64,000 nucleotides of DNA from Pachyseris speciosa (Eukaryota > Cnidaria > Anthozoa > Scleractinia > Pachyseridae), in assembly GCA_016490735.1 (NCBI GenBank), contig JAEMWC010000015.1:177501-241500 (forward strand), read 5' to 3'. Position 1 is the first letter of the stretch, and every line of letters starts with the position of its first letter. The position numbers and the translations under genes were made by a program. The notes under the pieces were generated by a model. That model searched no databases, was not told where the DNA came from, and worked only from the letters and a program-made list of their open reading frames with translations. Of this stretch, positions 20,543-31,663 are shown piece by piece.

Positions 20543-22512
20543 GTAAATTCATAGTATAAGCTTTGAGAGTAGCGCCTCACAGAAGCAATTACTGAAGGGA
20601 CTCTCGATGGAATTTCACACTTGCGCATTTTGTTCAGATTGGCGCTAGTGCCACTTTTTTTGAACACAGAAAACATAAAAGCAGAAGCATAGCAAAAGTA
20701 CTGCTCGCTAACTTTCATTTCAATGGTCAAATATTTACTTCAACAGTATCATTCTTAAAGTTCAAGACCTCCTATCAGCTGACCCGCTCAGGGTTTTGTT
20801 TGCACTGCTGTATACGCTAATTTTGACATAGCTAACGAAAGAAACCATGGTCACGATCACTGTGTAAACACGGTGAACCCCTTTGCATTTATGTCGGAAA
20901 ACTTTGCCATGATTTTCCCATCACAACTTTCATCCTCTTCAAAGGAATGTTCTCTCCTTTACTCAGGAAAACTGACTTGCGTGCAAACAGTGTACTGACT
21001 GCAATTCGTTTATTCGACAACATCCAGCATTTTTCGGTGAAAACGTTTTGAAACTTTACTTTCAGAGAAAACTACATTCACGTCGGTATCTGTATACTTT
21101 GCGTGCGACCCCAACCGAAAATAGCCAGCCCCTTCGCCTCCTTCTATTTTTTTTTCAGCATTTTATTTTCATCTTTCCGACAACCTGACAATCTTTCTTT
21201 ATTCCAGTTATGCAAATTATCTCGAAGCTAGGAACAACTGATCGTAAAACTGAGTTGCAAGCCGCAGCTTCGATTGATAAATGATTTTGCTGGCTAAATT
21301 TATTCTCCAGTCTCATGAAAAGCTCAGCAAGACGGAGCGGAACATTTTCCTCACACGTCACATATAAAAAAAAGTTTGTGCATACAAGTCCAGACAGAGC
21401 ATAAACACTTATCGCCGGCTTCCGTTAGGAAAATATTTGTAACATGACAACTTTTCTTTTAATACCTAAATAGTTCAAGTTGTTCTAACTGCGATTTAGA
21501 AAAAAAAACACATATCAACCCAAAATAAGTAAGAAAAAGAATAAAACAAAGAAACGCACAAATTGAAACGAAACATTAAAAGAAAAGAGTTGTGGCTTGC
21601 TTTTTCAACAGATGAAGTTACCGAGCGTCAGCAGGAAGCAATCACCTCCACTTACGTTAAGTCGGGTAAACGAAGAGTCACGCCCGGACGGCAGATCAAA
21701 GGAAAACATGTGCGGGCAGCAAGATTCCTGGGAGGTATGTTATCTTCTAGGATACTCACACAGTTAGTGACAGGTATGCACGAGGAAGACCTTAAGACTG
21801 CTTTATCAAAACTTTTGGCGCCACCGTGTGAAAGATGCCCAGAGGGCAGAACATTGTTGTGTGGACGCCTGAAATGCGCCGGCTCTGTTGTGTAAATCCT
21901 GGAAGGACTACTGCATTCTCGAAGTTCTTCATATTTATTTGGCTAAAACAAACAAACCAGTAACTTTCAGTCCAAAGAAAAACTCTTGTTTTCATCTGCG
22001 ACAAGAGAATTTGTGCAGCTATGGAGACGTCTCCATAGTTACAGTAGATAGGACCTTTGTTTACTGTTCATAACCTTTTTTTTGTTTTGACCGTGTACGT
22101 TTGTGTTGCAGGGAGTTGCGTTGCCTTGACCATTCCACTTTGTCTTGGTCTGCACTATAACATGACGCGTTTTCCGAACTTACTGAACCACAGCAAACAA
22201 GAAGAAGCTGAGTTAGAGGTTCATCAGTTTTTTCCACTTGTTCAAGTCGGTTGTTCACCGGACATGGTGACATTACTTTGTTCTGTTTACGCCCCTCCCT
22301 GCAAGGGACCACGGAAGCCCTGCAGAGAGCTTTGTAAACGAGTTCAAAATGGATGCGGTAATCTGATGAGGCGTTTCGGGTTCAGTTGGCCTGAGGGCTT
22401 GAGATGCCAGAGATTCCCCAGCTCAGCGAATGGTACTCAGTGCATTGATACACAGTCTGATTTTCATTCTACTCCTGCTAACCAAACAAGTACTACTAAT
22501 AGTGGAAAGTAA
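20356..22512 (+). CDS. Fz gene B: type II membrane protein with a single Frizzled CRD
   Basis: Three exons join in phase 1: 20356-20542 (start), 21612-21734 (linker) and 22113-22512 (Fz-CRD and stop). The product is about 235 residues. Residues 1-22 are a short polar tail. Residues 23-44 (LMLGAIIVLAAAVIVLTGGV) are one hydrophobic segment with no cleavage site, so a signal anchor is likely. A short helical stalk (EISGLKSTLLELETLK) and a basic linker follow, then one CRD with ten cysteines. It lies in direct orientation about 20 kb from gene A, and both exons and introns align, so the two are tandem paralogues. A TATA-like cataaata lies at 20279-20286. The likely role is a membrane-tethered Wnt- or protein-binding surface molecule, in the manner of MFRP-like type II Fz proteins. 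That role is inferred. Confidence 0.78.
21612..21734 (+). CDS. Fz gene B linker exon
   Basis: Acceptor tttttcaacag, donor GGAG|gtatgt, 123 nt, phase 1 to 1, same length as 1108-1230 in gene A. If the donor is not used, the frame stays open to a stop at 21893-21895 and adds a Cys-containing tail (PPCERCPEG and LLCGRLKCAG); see findings. Confidence 0.65.
22113..22512 (+). CDS. Fz gene B Frizzled CRD and C-terminal exon
   Basis: Acceptor gtgttgcag, then SCVAL, PLCLG, NMTRFPNLLNH, VGCSPDMVTLLC, APPCKG, KPCRELCKR, NGCGN, GFSWPEGLRC and TQCID: ten cysteines in CRD spacing. A Ser/Thr-rich tail ends at a stop. It is almost the same as the fourth CRD of gene A (5946-6346). Confidence 0.87.
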
Positions 22513-22570
22513 GAAAAGGTCCTCAATGATGTTCTGAAAGTGAAAGATCGTGGCACAACAATGAACTATA

Positions 22571-22975
22571 CATACATACTTTATTCGTCCCAAAAGGGCT
22601 TTTCAGAATAAAGGTACAATTAAATTAAAAAGTCTAACACAAACAGAAACTATGTACAAGTGATGTAAAACAAGTCAAAATAGCAATAAATTAAGCTAGC
22701 TTAAAGTGTGCAGTTAAGGCTCTAATTTTAAAAGTAAATCTTTCTTTAGACAGCGTTTGAAGTCTGTTAGCGTGGGTTTCGAATTTTCTGAATTGTATCA
22801 CTTATTTTATTGCCTATATATACAAAGAAAGCGCTTTGAGGATCTCCTCTGTGATATCAGGATTCGGTCGTCCTCGTAGACGGATCTTTTTTATGGGTGC
22901 GTGTTCCTCCAGTATTTCATTAAACAATAAATTGAAGGCGTGAAGCTTATCGTCGGGATCGTCCAAAGTTTCTAT
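22571..22975 (-). mobile_element. LINE fragment inserted 3' of gene B
   Basis: The block interrupts sequence otherwise shared with gene A (about 6390). On the minus strand it reads FNLLFNEILEEHAPIKKIRL followed by RGRPNPDITEEI, the linker between the endonuclease and RT of non-LTR elements. Only this piece is present, and stops follow. Confidence 0.7.
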
Positions 22976-23406
22976 AACTGACCTATTTTCTGTTGATTTA
23001 GTGTAATAGCTTACAAGAAATTGAAAAGGATTTGTACGATATGTAAGTCTCCGACTGTATTTGATCTGTGGAACATCTTTCGCTCTAAGAGTGGCTGCAG
23101 TCTTGAGGAGGCGAGCATCAATGTATGTGAAAGTATAGCACAGGTGAAACGGCTGTAATTTGCATAGTTTGATAATTTGCTAATTGGTCTGAAATTGGAT
23201 GGTAAAATAGTTTACAGTTTTTCTTTTAAAAGCTGTTTTTATTCTCTATAAGTTAAGCAATAGTAACTGTTGGCCTTTTAATTTTGTTTTCCTTGTTTCT
23301 GCCTCCTCTCTGTGCTTCTTTACATGTTTCATCAGTTCGCAGACCTCCTTGAGCGGACGGACTACTATGGGAGTGATACAGTTGACAAACAAATGTCGAG
23401 ACAACA

Positions 23407-23426
23407 CGAAACTTTGGTTTTCAACG

Positions 23427-23457
<31 letters not shown>

Positions 23458-23590
23458 GGATTCGATTAGCTGACGTTTCGAGCGTTAGCCCTTCGTCGGA
23501 TTCGCTCCGACGACGGGCTAATGCTCGAAACGTCAATCCCTGTACGATGGTCAATTTACATTATCAACTCCGTTGATAAGCCAAATTTTC
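23407..23590. mobile_element. Foldback MITE with hammerhead-like loop region
   Basis: Arms of about 80 bp (aacggagttgataatgtaaa at 23423 against its reverse complement ending near 23576) enclose ttcgctcc. The copy-B locus carries it and copy A does not. Near the centre both strands contain a CCGACGA...CTCGAAACGTC string resembling a hammerhead ribozyme core with one deviation (see findings). Confidence 0.7.
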
Positions 23591-23617
23591 GTGTTTCACT
23601 CCCCCACCGACGCAGAC

Positions 23618-23639
<22 letters not shown>

Positions 23640-23648
<9 letters not shown>

Positions 23649-25450
23649 TTCAAATGTCGAGACAAACCTCGCTCAAAACAGCTTCTAAAGGCACCGTTGC
23701 GATTTGGGCCGTTTACCATTTACCAACGAAAACAGAATTTGTGGTTGAAAACCTTATTCAAATGGTTCAACTCTTTCCACTGGAAAGTCTCCGGAAAACA
23801 TGGATTTTCTTAGAAGATTCGTCTTATTCCATTTCAACCGAAATCATCAAAACATTCAGGTACCGTTTCTGAAGCCATACTTGTCCCGATCCGTTTCGCG
23901 CTTTTCGATTGCTTTGACGGGAAACGCCCCTACCACAGAGAGCGTTTCGTTCCGAGTAGTTTTGTCAAGCAAATGGTTAGCTCTCTCAGACTAGCCAAAC
24001 CGCACTGCATTGACGGGAAACGCCCGTACCATAGGGAGAGATTTATTCCCCCCGGATTTCGTAATCATTCGTGTTTAAACGTTAAAAGTACGGGAAAAAG
24101 CAATCAACCTTACGTTGTATCGTTCTTGTGAATGAGTGATTCACAGTGATTTCAACGAGTTTTGCACATTTTAATCTTTGACAACTCCATATAATCTGTG
24201 TGAATTGCCTTGAGACGCCCTAATATTCAGCTTACCTCGAATCAGAAATGAGCGATTCTCGACAGAGCTATTGTTGGCAGGGGGGAGTGCTTTTGTTTGT
24301 TTTTCTTTGTATAATTAGAAATTATGGAAAGTAAAGAAAAAAAATTTCTTACATGGGGGATCGTAATTCAACCGATATTTTTTGCTTCAAATCTGATCTT
24401 TTTAGAGCAGCTTTTTGTCAAACCGCTAGTCAAGGGAAACGACGACTAGACTCGATATTGGATTTTATTATTGTAAGTTCCTTGCATTCATAGCTATTGA
24501 ATACGCATATGAAGTTCCCATGTGAACCTCTTTTTTTTTCGTACAAAGAAATTTGGCGTCACGTTTGGCCCACAGGATTCCTACAATATTTGATGTTTAC
24601 GACCACCGTTTATACACGCCATACTTATTATGCCATTCTGATATCGAGCTACAAGCAATTGCAAAACGAGTTGAGGCACTCTCTGTTAAAAACTGTACAA
24701 TGCGTGTCATTCAAGTCAGGTGCATCCCCATCATTCCCTCCCCCCCCCCCCCCCCCCAAAGCAAAGTTGTTTCGATCTACTCTTGGCATTCAAACGAAAG
24801 GGTATCAACATTGAAAAAGGGGAAGGGATGAAGGCGGGGCGTTGTGACTTTTCTTTTGAACTGGAAAAGGGGTTTTAGTGCGAAAAAGGGAATTTTCGAT
24901 TCAGTTTCTCAACCTTTTTGCAACTGCTTGTAGCATTACATGTAATAGCCACATTTGAAAGGGTGTCACCAGAATTCCTAGCTCTTTCCTCAGACTTTGC
25001 TCTGCCAACAATGTTACCAGTTAAAACTGATATTATATGTGATATACAAACAGGAAGAAGAGCTCAGTCAGTATTGCGTCTTTTTGTCTTCGGCATATTG
25101 TTCACTGTTTTGAGAGGAGCTTTGTCGAGAGAGAGAGTCTCGATTTGGGCAAACAATTTCAGTTTCGCGCAATTTCGAAAAGCCAGTATAAGTATCATTT
25201 CACAGCTCCTATTGTTTGTTATAACAAATTTCGTTAATCTTGTTAATTAGAAAATTACTTCAAATTACTTATTGTATTGAGGTTTGGTGGCGTTGGTGGT
25301 TGTGTTGTTGTTTGCTGAACCACTCCCGTCAGAGGTTTCCCAAGCTCAGTGTGAGTCGTTAACCTGTGGTACCGTATTATGGAATATCAGGAGCCTATGG
25401 GCTCTTGGCAATCGATCAACATAGCTGCAAATTTAGGAATTTGTATGTGA
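23640..25450. repeat. Duplicated flank of gene B, with a copy-B-only block at 24302-24808
   Basis: The sequence aligns with 6840-8230. The alignment breaks at 'gcttttgtttg' (24290 against 7428) and resumes at 'ttgaaaaaggggaa' (24811 against 7439). The extra 0.5 kb has a C run (24740-24757) and open frames of no recognised family. No gene is supported. Confidence 0.7.
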
Positions 25451-25727
25451 ATCCGGGTAATGCATTCAAGAAGATAATTATACACAAAAGTTAATTATCA
25501 ATTAAAATACCGTACGTTATTTTCATGGTGTGTTTCTTGCTTTCTTGAGCGATGTCTTTATTTCTCCGTGTTTGCCCTCGTTAAGAGACAGTTTAGGGAT
25601 ACGGAAAACAAAGGAATTACTTAAATCGCATTCGATCAGGAAAACAACCAGAAAGGAAGCAAGCAACATCAAACAGAAGTTTTAAGACCGCATGCAGATG
25701 CGTTGAGTTGTGGATTTGAGTATTACA

Positions 25728-26072
25728 GAAGTTCGACGTCTGAATCAATTAAGAACGGCTATTTTAATTTGGAACGGCTCAGGCGTTCTTTTCGCCTGGA
25801 TGAGGCAGAAATTTCAACTTTTGAACGGCTTTGACTCAGACGCCGAACTTTCCTTGTGCCGAACCATACATTAATTGTTATATTGTATATATATAAGCAG
25901 TTTTACTCAGAACTGGAACTGGAACTGGAACCCGAACTGTATTAGGAACGCCCGTGGAACGGCAAATTAAGTTCGACGTCTGAATCAACACGTGTAATTG
26001 TGTTAATTTGGGTCGGTCCAAATTCGAATTAAGTTCGGCTTATGAAAATTTCGGCGTCTGAATCGGGCCTAA
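25728..26072. mobile_element. Repeat-rich MITE-like block with 'ttcgacgtctgaatcaa' words
   Basis: The word aagttcgacgtctgaatcaa occurs at about 25730 and 25970, and related words in both orientations (gactcagacgccgaact, ttcggcgtctgaatcggg) lie between and after. The end 'cgtctgaatcgggccta' resembles a transposon terminus. It is non-coding. Flanks 25450-25727 and 26073-26477 show no gene. Confidence 0.5.
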
Positions 26073-26477
26073 TTGAGCTTTCACAGAGGTAGGAGGGCAC
26101 TATCATGGTCTGTTAGTTTAAGCCACTAACACGTCTTGATGACCGGTACCAGTTTTGATGTATGTTCCCGCCATCTGTGTACGTGGCGAAAAGGAATCAG
26201 CGGCGAGACGTGATTCAGTGTTTGAGATATATAGATTTACATAGATTCCAATTCCTTGGCCCCCTTCAGGTAGTTTTTAATTACATACTCTCGCTTTGTT
26301 TTGTTTTGTTTTGTTTTTTGTTTATTTCATTTGAGGTGAACATAACTAAAATATGGAAAACTACCGTGCACCAATTATGCAGAGCCAAAGAGAAAACATT
26401 CTTCCATAATTTATCGAAAATTCTTGAGATATATCTGAACCCGAGGACATTGGCAAGGAGCAGTGACCTTGGGGGTC

Positions 26478-27257
26478 CTGGCGCATAGGTAGCCCAAGCT
26501 CGAATACTGATGCGTTACCTTCGAAATGTAAGGATTTGTACGGAGAACCTGTAAGGATTTGTATGGGGAACCGCTTTGCTCTTTCTATTTAACAATTAGA
26601 TTATAAGCTCGAGATTTCTATCGCTTGATAGCCGATGACGGCGCAGCACGAATTACATAGCTATCAAAGTAGGAATCGAGAGCGAGTAATCTAATTGTTT
26701 TAGTATAAATCTACTTGTCGTTCTAAGCTTACAAGAAAATTATTTAAGTCCTCCTCCTAGACACTTCGAAAAACGAGGAGAAGTGGCCGCCATTTTATTG
26801 ACATCTGTCACAGAATAGATATCGAGTAGCCTAGCCAATCAGAGAACGGAATTCGTGATAGAACGCTAAAAATATGGGTTACTGGCCAAGCGTGAGGTCA
26901 AGATGGCGGGATATTGGCCAAGTTCTTTTTTTGCGTGTTTATGGACCGAGACGAAGTCGAGCCAGTGGCTCCATCTTAACCTCGCGGGTAGCCAATCACA
27001 GCAGGAGAAGCGATTCATCTTGACCACTGAAAGAGCCAGTCATATAATAAATATCCTTATATACCGCCGGCCATCCTAAGAGAGAGCAAACCGGTTCTAG
27101 ACCCGTTAAATCGTCATAAACCGGCTCAGGAATTACATAAGAAACAAGAAACATACAACTGAAGTTAGGTAAGAGGATTTCTTTATTCTTGAGGTTTATT
27201 TATTCTTCAGGTTTTAAAAACACTTTCATTTCGAGCTTGGGCTACCTGTGCGCCAAG
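26478..27257. mobile_element. MITE with about 25-bp TIRs
   Basis: The left end tggcgcataggtagcccaag is mirrored by the right end, read on the other strand as tggcgcacaggtagcccaag. A second inner foldback (aacaattagattataagctc at 26591 against its complement ending near 26700) lies inside. No coding sequence is visible. The superfamily is not assigned. Confidence 0.65.
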
Positions 27258-28086
27258 CCTATTTTTAAGTGAAACGTGAACGCGCTAAAAATTGAAAAAG
27301 TCTTAAACTTCACCCGAGCAAGAAAAAAATAGCTGTTTTAAACTCGAACAGACGTACACTCCAGAATCGCCATTGCTGGCAGGGTGCTAAAACTTGGATT
27401 GTTCTCAGGTTACCCAAGCACAGACAAATAAATAATAGTTACAAGATACTTCAGATCTCAACCAAATCATCTGCAAATAGCAGAAATTAATTACGGTTGA
27501 ACGATCACAAGTACTATGTTTGAATAACAAATACGGTAATATTTATTTCTACCAAAGTTCCGGTTAGGAAGCGATAAATCTCTCAACAATATACGTAATA
27601 GACATTTTTACATCTATTATTCCTGGGTGTATCAAGAGAGCTTTTGACATCCATAAAAGGTATCCAGTGGTTTTTCCAGAGTTGATATATTTAACGTTCG
27701 GTGTTTATTTCACAGCATGGAGAACTTGCTATGAGTATTAACTAAGGATCCTTTTGATCTGTTAACAAATGTCGAGACATTTAGGAAAACCAGTGAAAAT
27801 ATGCAAAGTTTCAAGATCAGTTTGTTTTGATGTAAATCCGTTTTCTGCTGCAGGCTACTGACAAATGTGCGTCGGTTGTTTTGAAGTATCCATCCGACGC
27901 AAGCTTTTCTGCTGTGCGAAAGAACGAACGGAACAACCTCTGGCATTATAGGCTCAGCTTCGCACCAGCTTCGCAACATGGTGGAGGGCGCTTAGTGGCT
28001 TTCAAAGTAAACTGCTCGTTTAGTTGTACCACATTAATTTACAGCTTTTTAGTCCTTCACGCAGGGACAAAACCACTGAAACTCAC

Positions 28087-28266
28087 ATTAGTCTTGAGTA
28101 ATCTTGCAGCAAGAGTTACCGCCACAAAGCACGCCAAAACCAGGACTATGACACTGGTTTCCAAGACGAACTCTTGAGACGAGTACAGTCTCCTCAAATG
28201 AGACTCAACCGGACTCTCTGATAGAAACCGCAATGGACTTCTCCGCTGTATCTGCGTGTGAGTCAT
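28087..28266 (-). CDS. Possible first exon of a membrane protein gene
   Basis: On the minus strand an ATG at 28266 opens 60 codons ending at a good donor (AAT|GTGAGT, intron from 28086), phase 0. It encodes about 38 polar residues and then a hydrophobic helix (SVIVLVLACFVAVTLAARLL), as in a type II membrane protein. A TATATAA box lies about 100 bp upstream (28370-28376 on the plus strand). I could not place a second exon with confidence between 27257 and 28086, so this may be a gene fragment or chance. Confidence 0.35.
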
Positions 28267-28369
28267 CTTGCTTGTAACTTTACGTGGAAACTTTGAATTC
28301 TAACAGTGTTCGCAACTACTCTCTCCAGCTCCTTGAGTTCTTTCTGAGGGGTGTTTAATGCAAAGTCGT

Positions 28370-28376
28370 TTATATA
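28370..28376 (-). promoter_or_regulatory. TATA box of the possible minus-strand gene
   Basis: TATATAA on the minus strand, about 100 bases before the ATG at 28266. Transcription would start near 28340. Support is only positional. Confidence 0.35.
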
Positions 28377-28479
28377 GGATTTCCGAATTAGCACCCCGAC
28401 GGTTAATTACTGTTTCTAAAACAGGAATGATCTATTGTTTGACGGCAGGTTTGTCACCTAAAATAAGCAAATTTTCAGG

Positions 28480-28626
28480 CAATATTATAGACATATCATG
28501 ATCAGATACATGAATTCTTGAATAAGTGGTTTTTGAAATCCGAAAGAATCAATAAAAATGCGATGGGCATTGCTGTATTCGGCACCACTTTGCTGAGTCT
28601 TTGTTTTTAAAAAGAGTTGCATAAGG
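28480..28626. repeat. Second copy of the repeat at 8245-8392
   Basis: Same orientation and order of words as the first copy, with substitutions. It is followed after about 25 bases by an (AAT)n array. Confidence 0.6.
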
Positions 28627-28647
28627 CCTGGATAGTTTAGAGACGAG

Positions 28648-28649
<2 letters not shown>

Positions 28650-28723
<74 letters not shown>

Positions 28724-29365
28724 CTTTATTTGCTTTTGTCAATGTATACATTTTTTTATTACAATCTACAAAATTTAAAAAATATGTTAATTTAAACTAA
28801 ATAAAAACAATGGACAAGCTAGGAAGCTAAATAAACCAGTAGGTTTTCTTGTTAGCTCCCTGAACAATTTAGGTTCTAAGTGGCAGGTAAAATAAAATAA
28901 AATAAAAGTAAAATGAAAAGAAATGCAAGGAAGGGTGAACTTATTTACTTGAAGTATGTTGCTTCATCAGTAAAACGAAACTTTATTTTATTTGTTGTTC
29001 AGAGAGCAGATAACGTTTAATTTTCTTAGGAAATGTGAACACACTTGAGTTTTTTAAATGAGTTGGGATGTCTTTCCAAATGTCCGTAGCCATAAAAGAG
29101 ATTGATTGTTTACCTACGTTAGTTCGCACACCCGGCTTATACTACATTGTTTTGGAAGTGTCTATTTTGGGAGATGCCTGTGGTTTCCGATGGATATTTC
29201 TGGGTTCCAGGTGCCCTACGACGGAAAATCTGCGGCATATCATTCAACAAGTGTTCGCAGAAGGATCGGGAAACGTTATCTGGGCGTACGGAACACTGTG
29301 AAGTTGACTCAATTTCTCTTTCGCATGTACAGTCGGCAAAACTGCCCTTTATAATGTAGTTATGT
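28650..29365 (-). mobile_element. Probable LINE 3' region with (ATT)n tail
   Basis: A run of about 24 AAT units (28651-28722) is followed by ctttatttgcttttgtcaat, which on the minus strand is a polyadenylation-like end before (ATT)n, the form taken by CR1/L2-type LINE tails. The next 600 bases hold decayed readings only. Call made from the tail; family uncertain. Confidence 0.4.
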
Positions 29366-31225
29366 GTAGCTCAGTTTGAGATGTTTTCCCAGCCCTGCTC
29401 TCGTGCCAGTCGTGCCAGGAGTCAGGGGGGGGGGGGGGGGGGGGGGAGGTTCTCCCAGGAAAATTGGGTGGGGGTGTGCGCTTCCTGAAACCCTTACCCT
29501 ATCTCAGACCAAAATCTGCGATTTTCCCTACCCTATTTCAGACCTGACAAATAATTCGATACCCTATTTCAGACCTATCAGTTTCACGTTCACGGTTGGG
29601 GTAAACATAATTAGAGAAGGGCGTTTCGGTTCGTGGTCTTCTCGCCTAATGATTAAGAAGTAGCTTCTTCTAAAAACATACCCAATTAAAGACTAGCGTG
29701 CTCAAACCATACCCTATTTCAAGATCAAAATCGATACTCTATTTCAGACCAAGACGGTTAAAAAACCCATACCTTTTGGGGCCGCACATACCTATATAGC
29801 CCATAAAAGGGAGACCACCCCCCCCCCGAGTATTTATCACCAATCACATGCAGGAACATCAGCTCATGTTGGCTCACGTTTTTCTTCCAACGTGATAGCA
29901 TGGTCAGGTGGCCGGCGTTTTTTTCGTATCTTGCCGAATTCACGATAATCGTTAAGGATTTGTACAAAAGGTATGATTTCTATACCCCCTTTCAATCTCA
30001 CACGACTCTCGGGGGGGGGGGGGGTGGTACACGTGATTTTGTGTGATATTTTAAGGAATTTGAAGAAGGGATTGTAATGGACTGAAAATGTTTTGAAACA
30101 CTTCCAGTTAGTTGACACCCCACAAGGGCACTGCAGGTTGCTAGGGAACTGTTTTGGTGTCCATCTACTAGTTTTCCACGTCAAAATTTAATTTTAAACC
30201 CTCCCCAAATCCCTAAATTTCGCTAATCCTTTGAGTAATATCTCTTGCCAACTATACCCAAAAATCACGAAAAAAAAACGGTATAGTTAGACCATGCAAC
30301 CTTTGGTTTGATCGGCTGATAACGAAACTGGGCCGGGCTGACATTTTGAAAAATGCCGGATAGATCGAAAAAGACCGGGCCGAGGAAGAGCACACACAAG
30401 TACATTCGGAAAAAAAAATGTACGTGATACCGGAATATGGTATAGAAACTTTGAGATGAAAGTTTCTTTCCGGATAATATGGAAACCAATTTTAAAAACC
30501 AGGAAATCGAAAATAGCTGGAATGAATAGACATCAAATGAAGAATGATCCTCGCAGTTGTGAACGCAATTTATGCTATTGCGAAAAGAAGCCTGAAATTT
30601 TTTTCAGGCTTCTTTTCGCAATTGCATAAATTGCGTTCACAACTGCGGGGATCATTCTTCATTTGATTTCATTTCCGCAGTTCATATATGATTCATTTCA
30701 TATATCATTCACAATGAATAGACACCCTGATAGCGCCACCTTTTTGGGATTCCATAGGGAATCGTTAAAAATAGAAAACCGTATTCAAGAATATGGTCGA
30801 GTGTTTTTAGAAATTGTTCACCACAAATGGCTAAAGCAGAGGTAAACAAGCTAACTGTGGCAATTACATTGGTTATACAGATCATGGAATGGGGAGCTAA
30901 GAAAGGAATTTTTTACTTGGGGGTGGGAGGGGTGGGCAAAGCCTTAAAAGAACTTTCCTGCAAACTAAACTGGATTTTTAAGCAAGAAAAGAACGACGCA
31001 TCGAGGAAAAAAATTCCTAAATCCTTTCCGCCCTTTCTCTCCATAATTTATATAATTGTAGAAAAGAAAACCAAAAACCATTTCGCTAAAACCCGGGGGG
31101 GGGGGTAGGGCAACGCCCTCTATTTTCAGACCCTGTTTAGGACAAAGGACGACATCGTAGATCCACACTCTTTCGTTTAGACAAGTGATTTTTGTAAGTC
31201 CTGAAAATGGTGTAATGTTCACCGA
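29366..31225. other. Low-complexity and repeat DNA, no gene seen
   Basis: Several copies of 'ccctatttcagacc' occur at 29500-29750, G or C runs at 29405-29427, 29817-29828 and 30011-30024, and a related 'taccctgtttaggac' family at 31125-31440. These look like decayed copies of one family. Open frames here are short and unrecognised. Confidence 0.45.
30535..30665. repeat. Foldback MITE (about 60-bp arms)
   Basis: Arms 'aaatgaagaatgatcc(t)cgcagttgtgaacgc' and the inverse ending 'gatcattcttcatttg', with only a few mismatches, meet at aaatttttttcaggc. It is non-coding. Confidence 0.8.
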
Positions 31226-31228
31226 TGA

Positions 31229-31327
31229 TCCACTGAATCTTGCGAGCAGGCTCTCCAGTTTTTATGTTGCGATGTGACCGCATGATTCACGCCGCAACAA
31301 AAGAACTGGAGAGCCTGCTCGCAGGCT
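31229..31327. repeat. Foldback MITE (about 33-bp arms)
   Basis: Left arm tgcgagcaggctctccagtt and the right arm's inverse aactggagagcctgctcgca flank a 25-base loop. Non-coding. Confidence 0.75.
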
Positions 31328-31663
31328 ATATATATATAGTCGACGACAGTCTTGATCTTGAAACGATACCCTGTCTAGGACGGGTCCAGACCCTTTTCAG
31401 GACAACTCGCTTTAAATTGTATACCCTGTTTAGGACGTATAGGGAGTACCCTCCCCCCAGACTCTGGGCGGCTAAAAGCGACTCTATATATACAGTTTGT
31501 ATGAAGGCTCTGCTCAGTTCAGATTTTTCAGCCAATCAGACATCTAGCTTCTATTAAAGGTTGTCTACCCTCAGGAACAAATGATACACTCCCGGGTAAA
31601 TGGACTACAAAACTTGACGTTTCTGATGTTCAACACCAATTTGCACGTGCAGCTCATTGTATG

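Noticed and set aside
28485..28751. Poly-Tyr open frame on the minus strand
   Set aside because: It is the translation of an (ATT)n tail.
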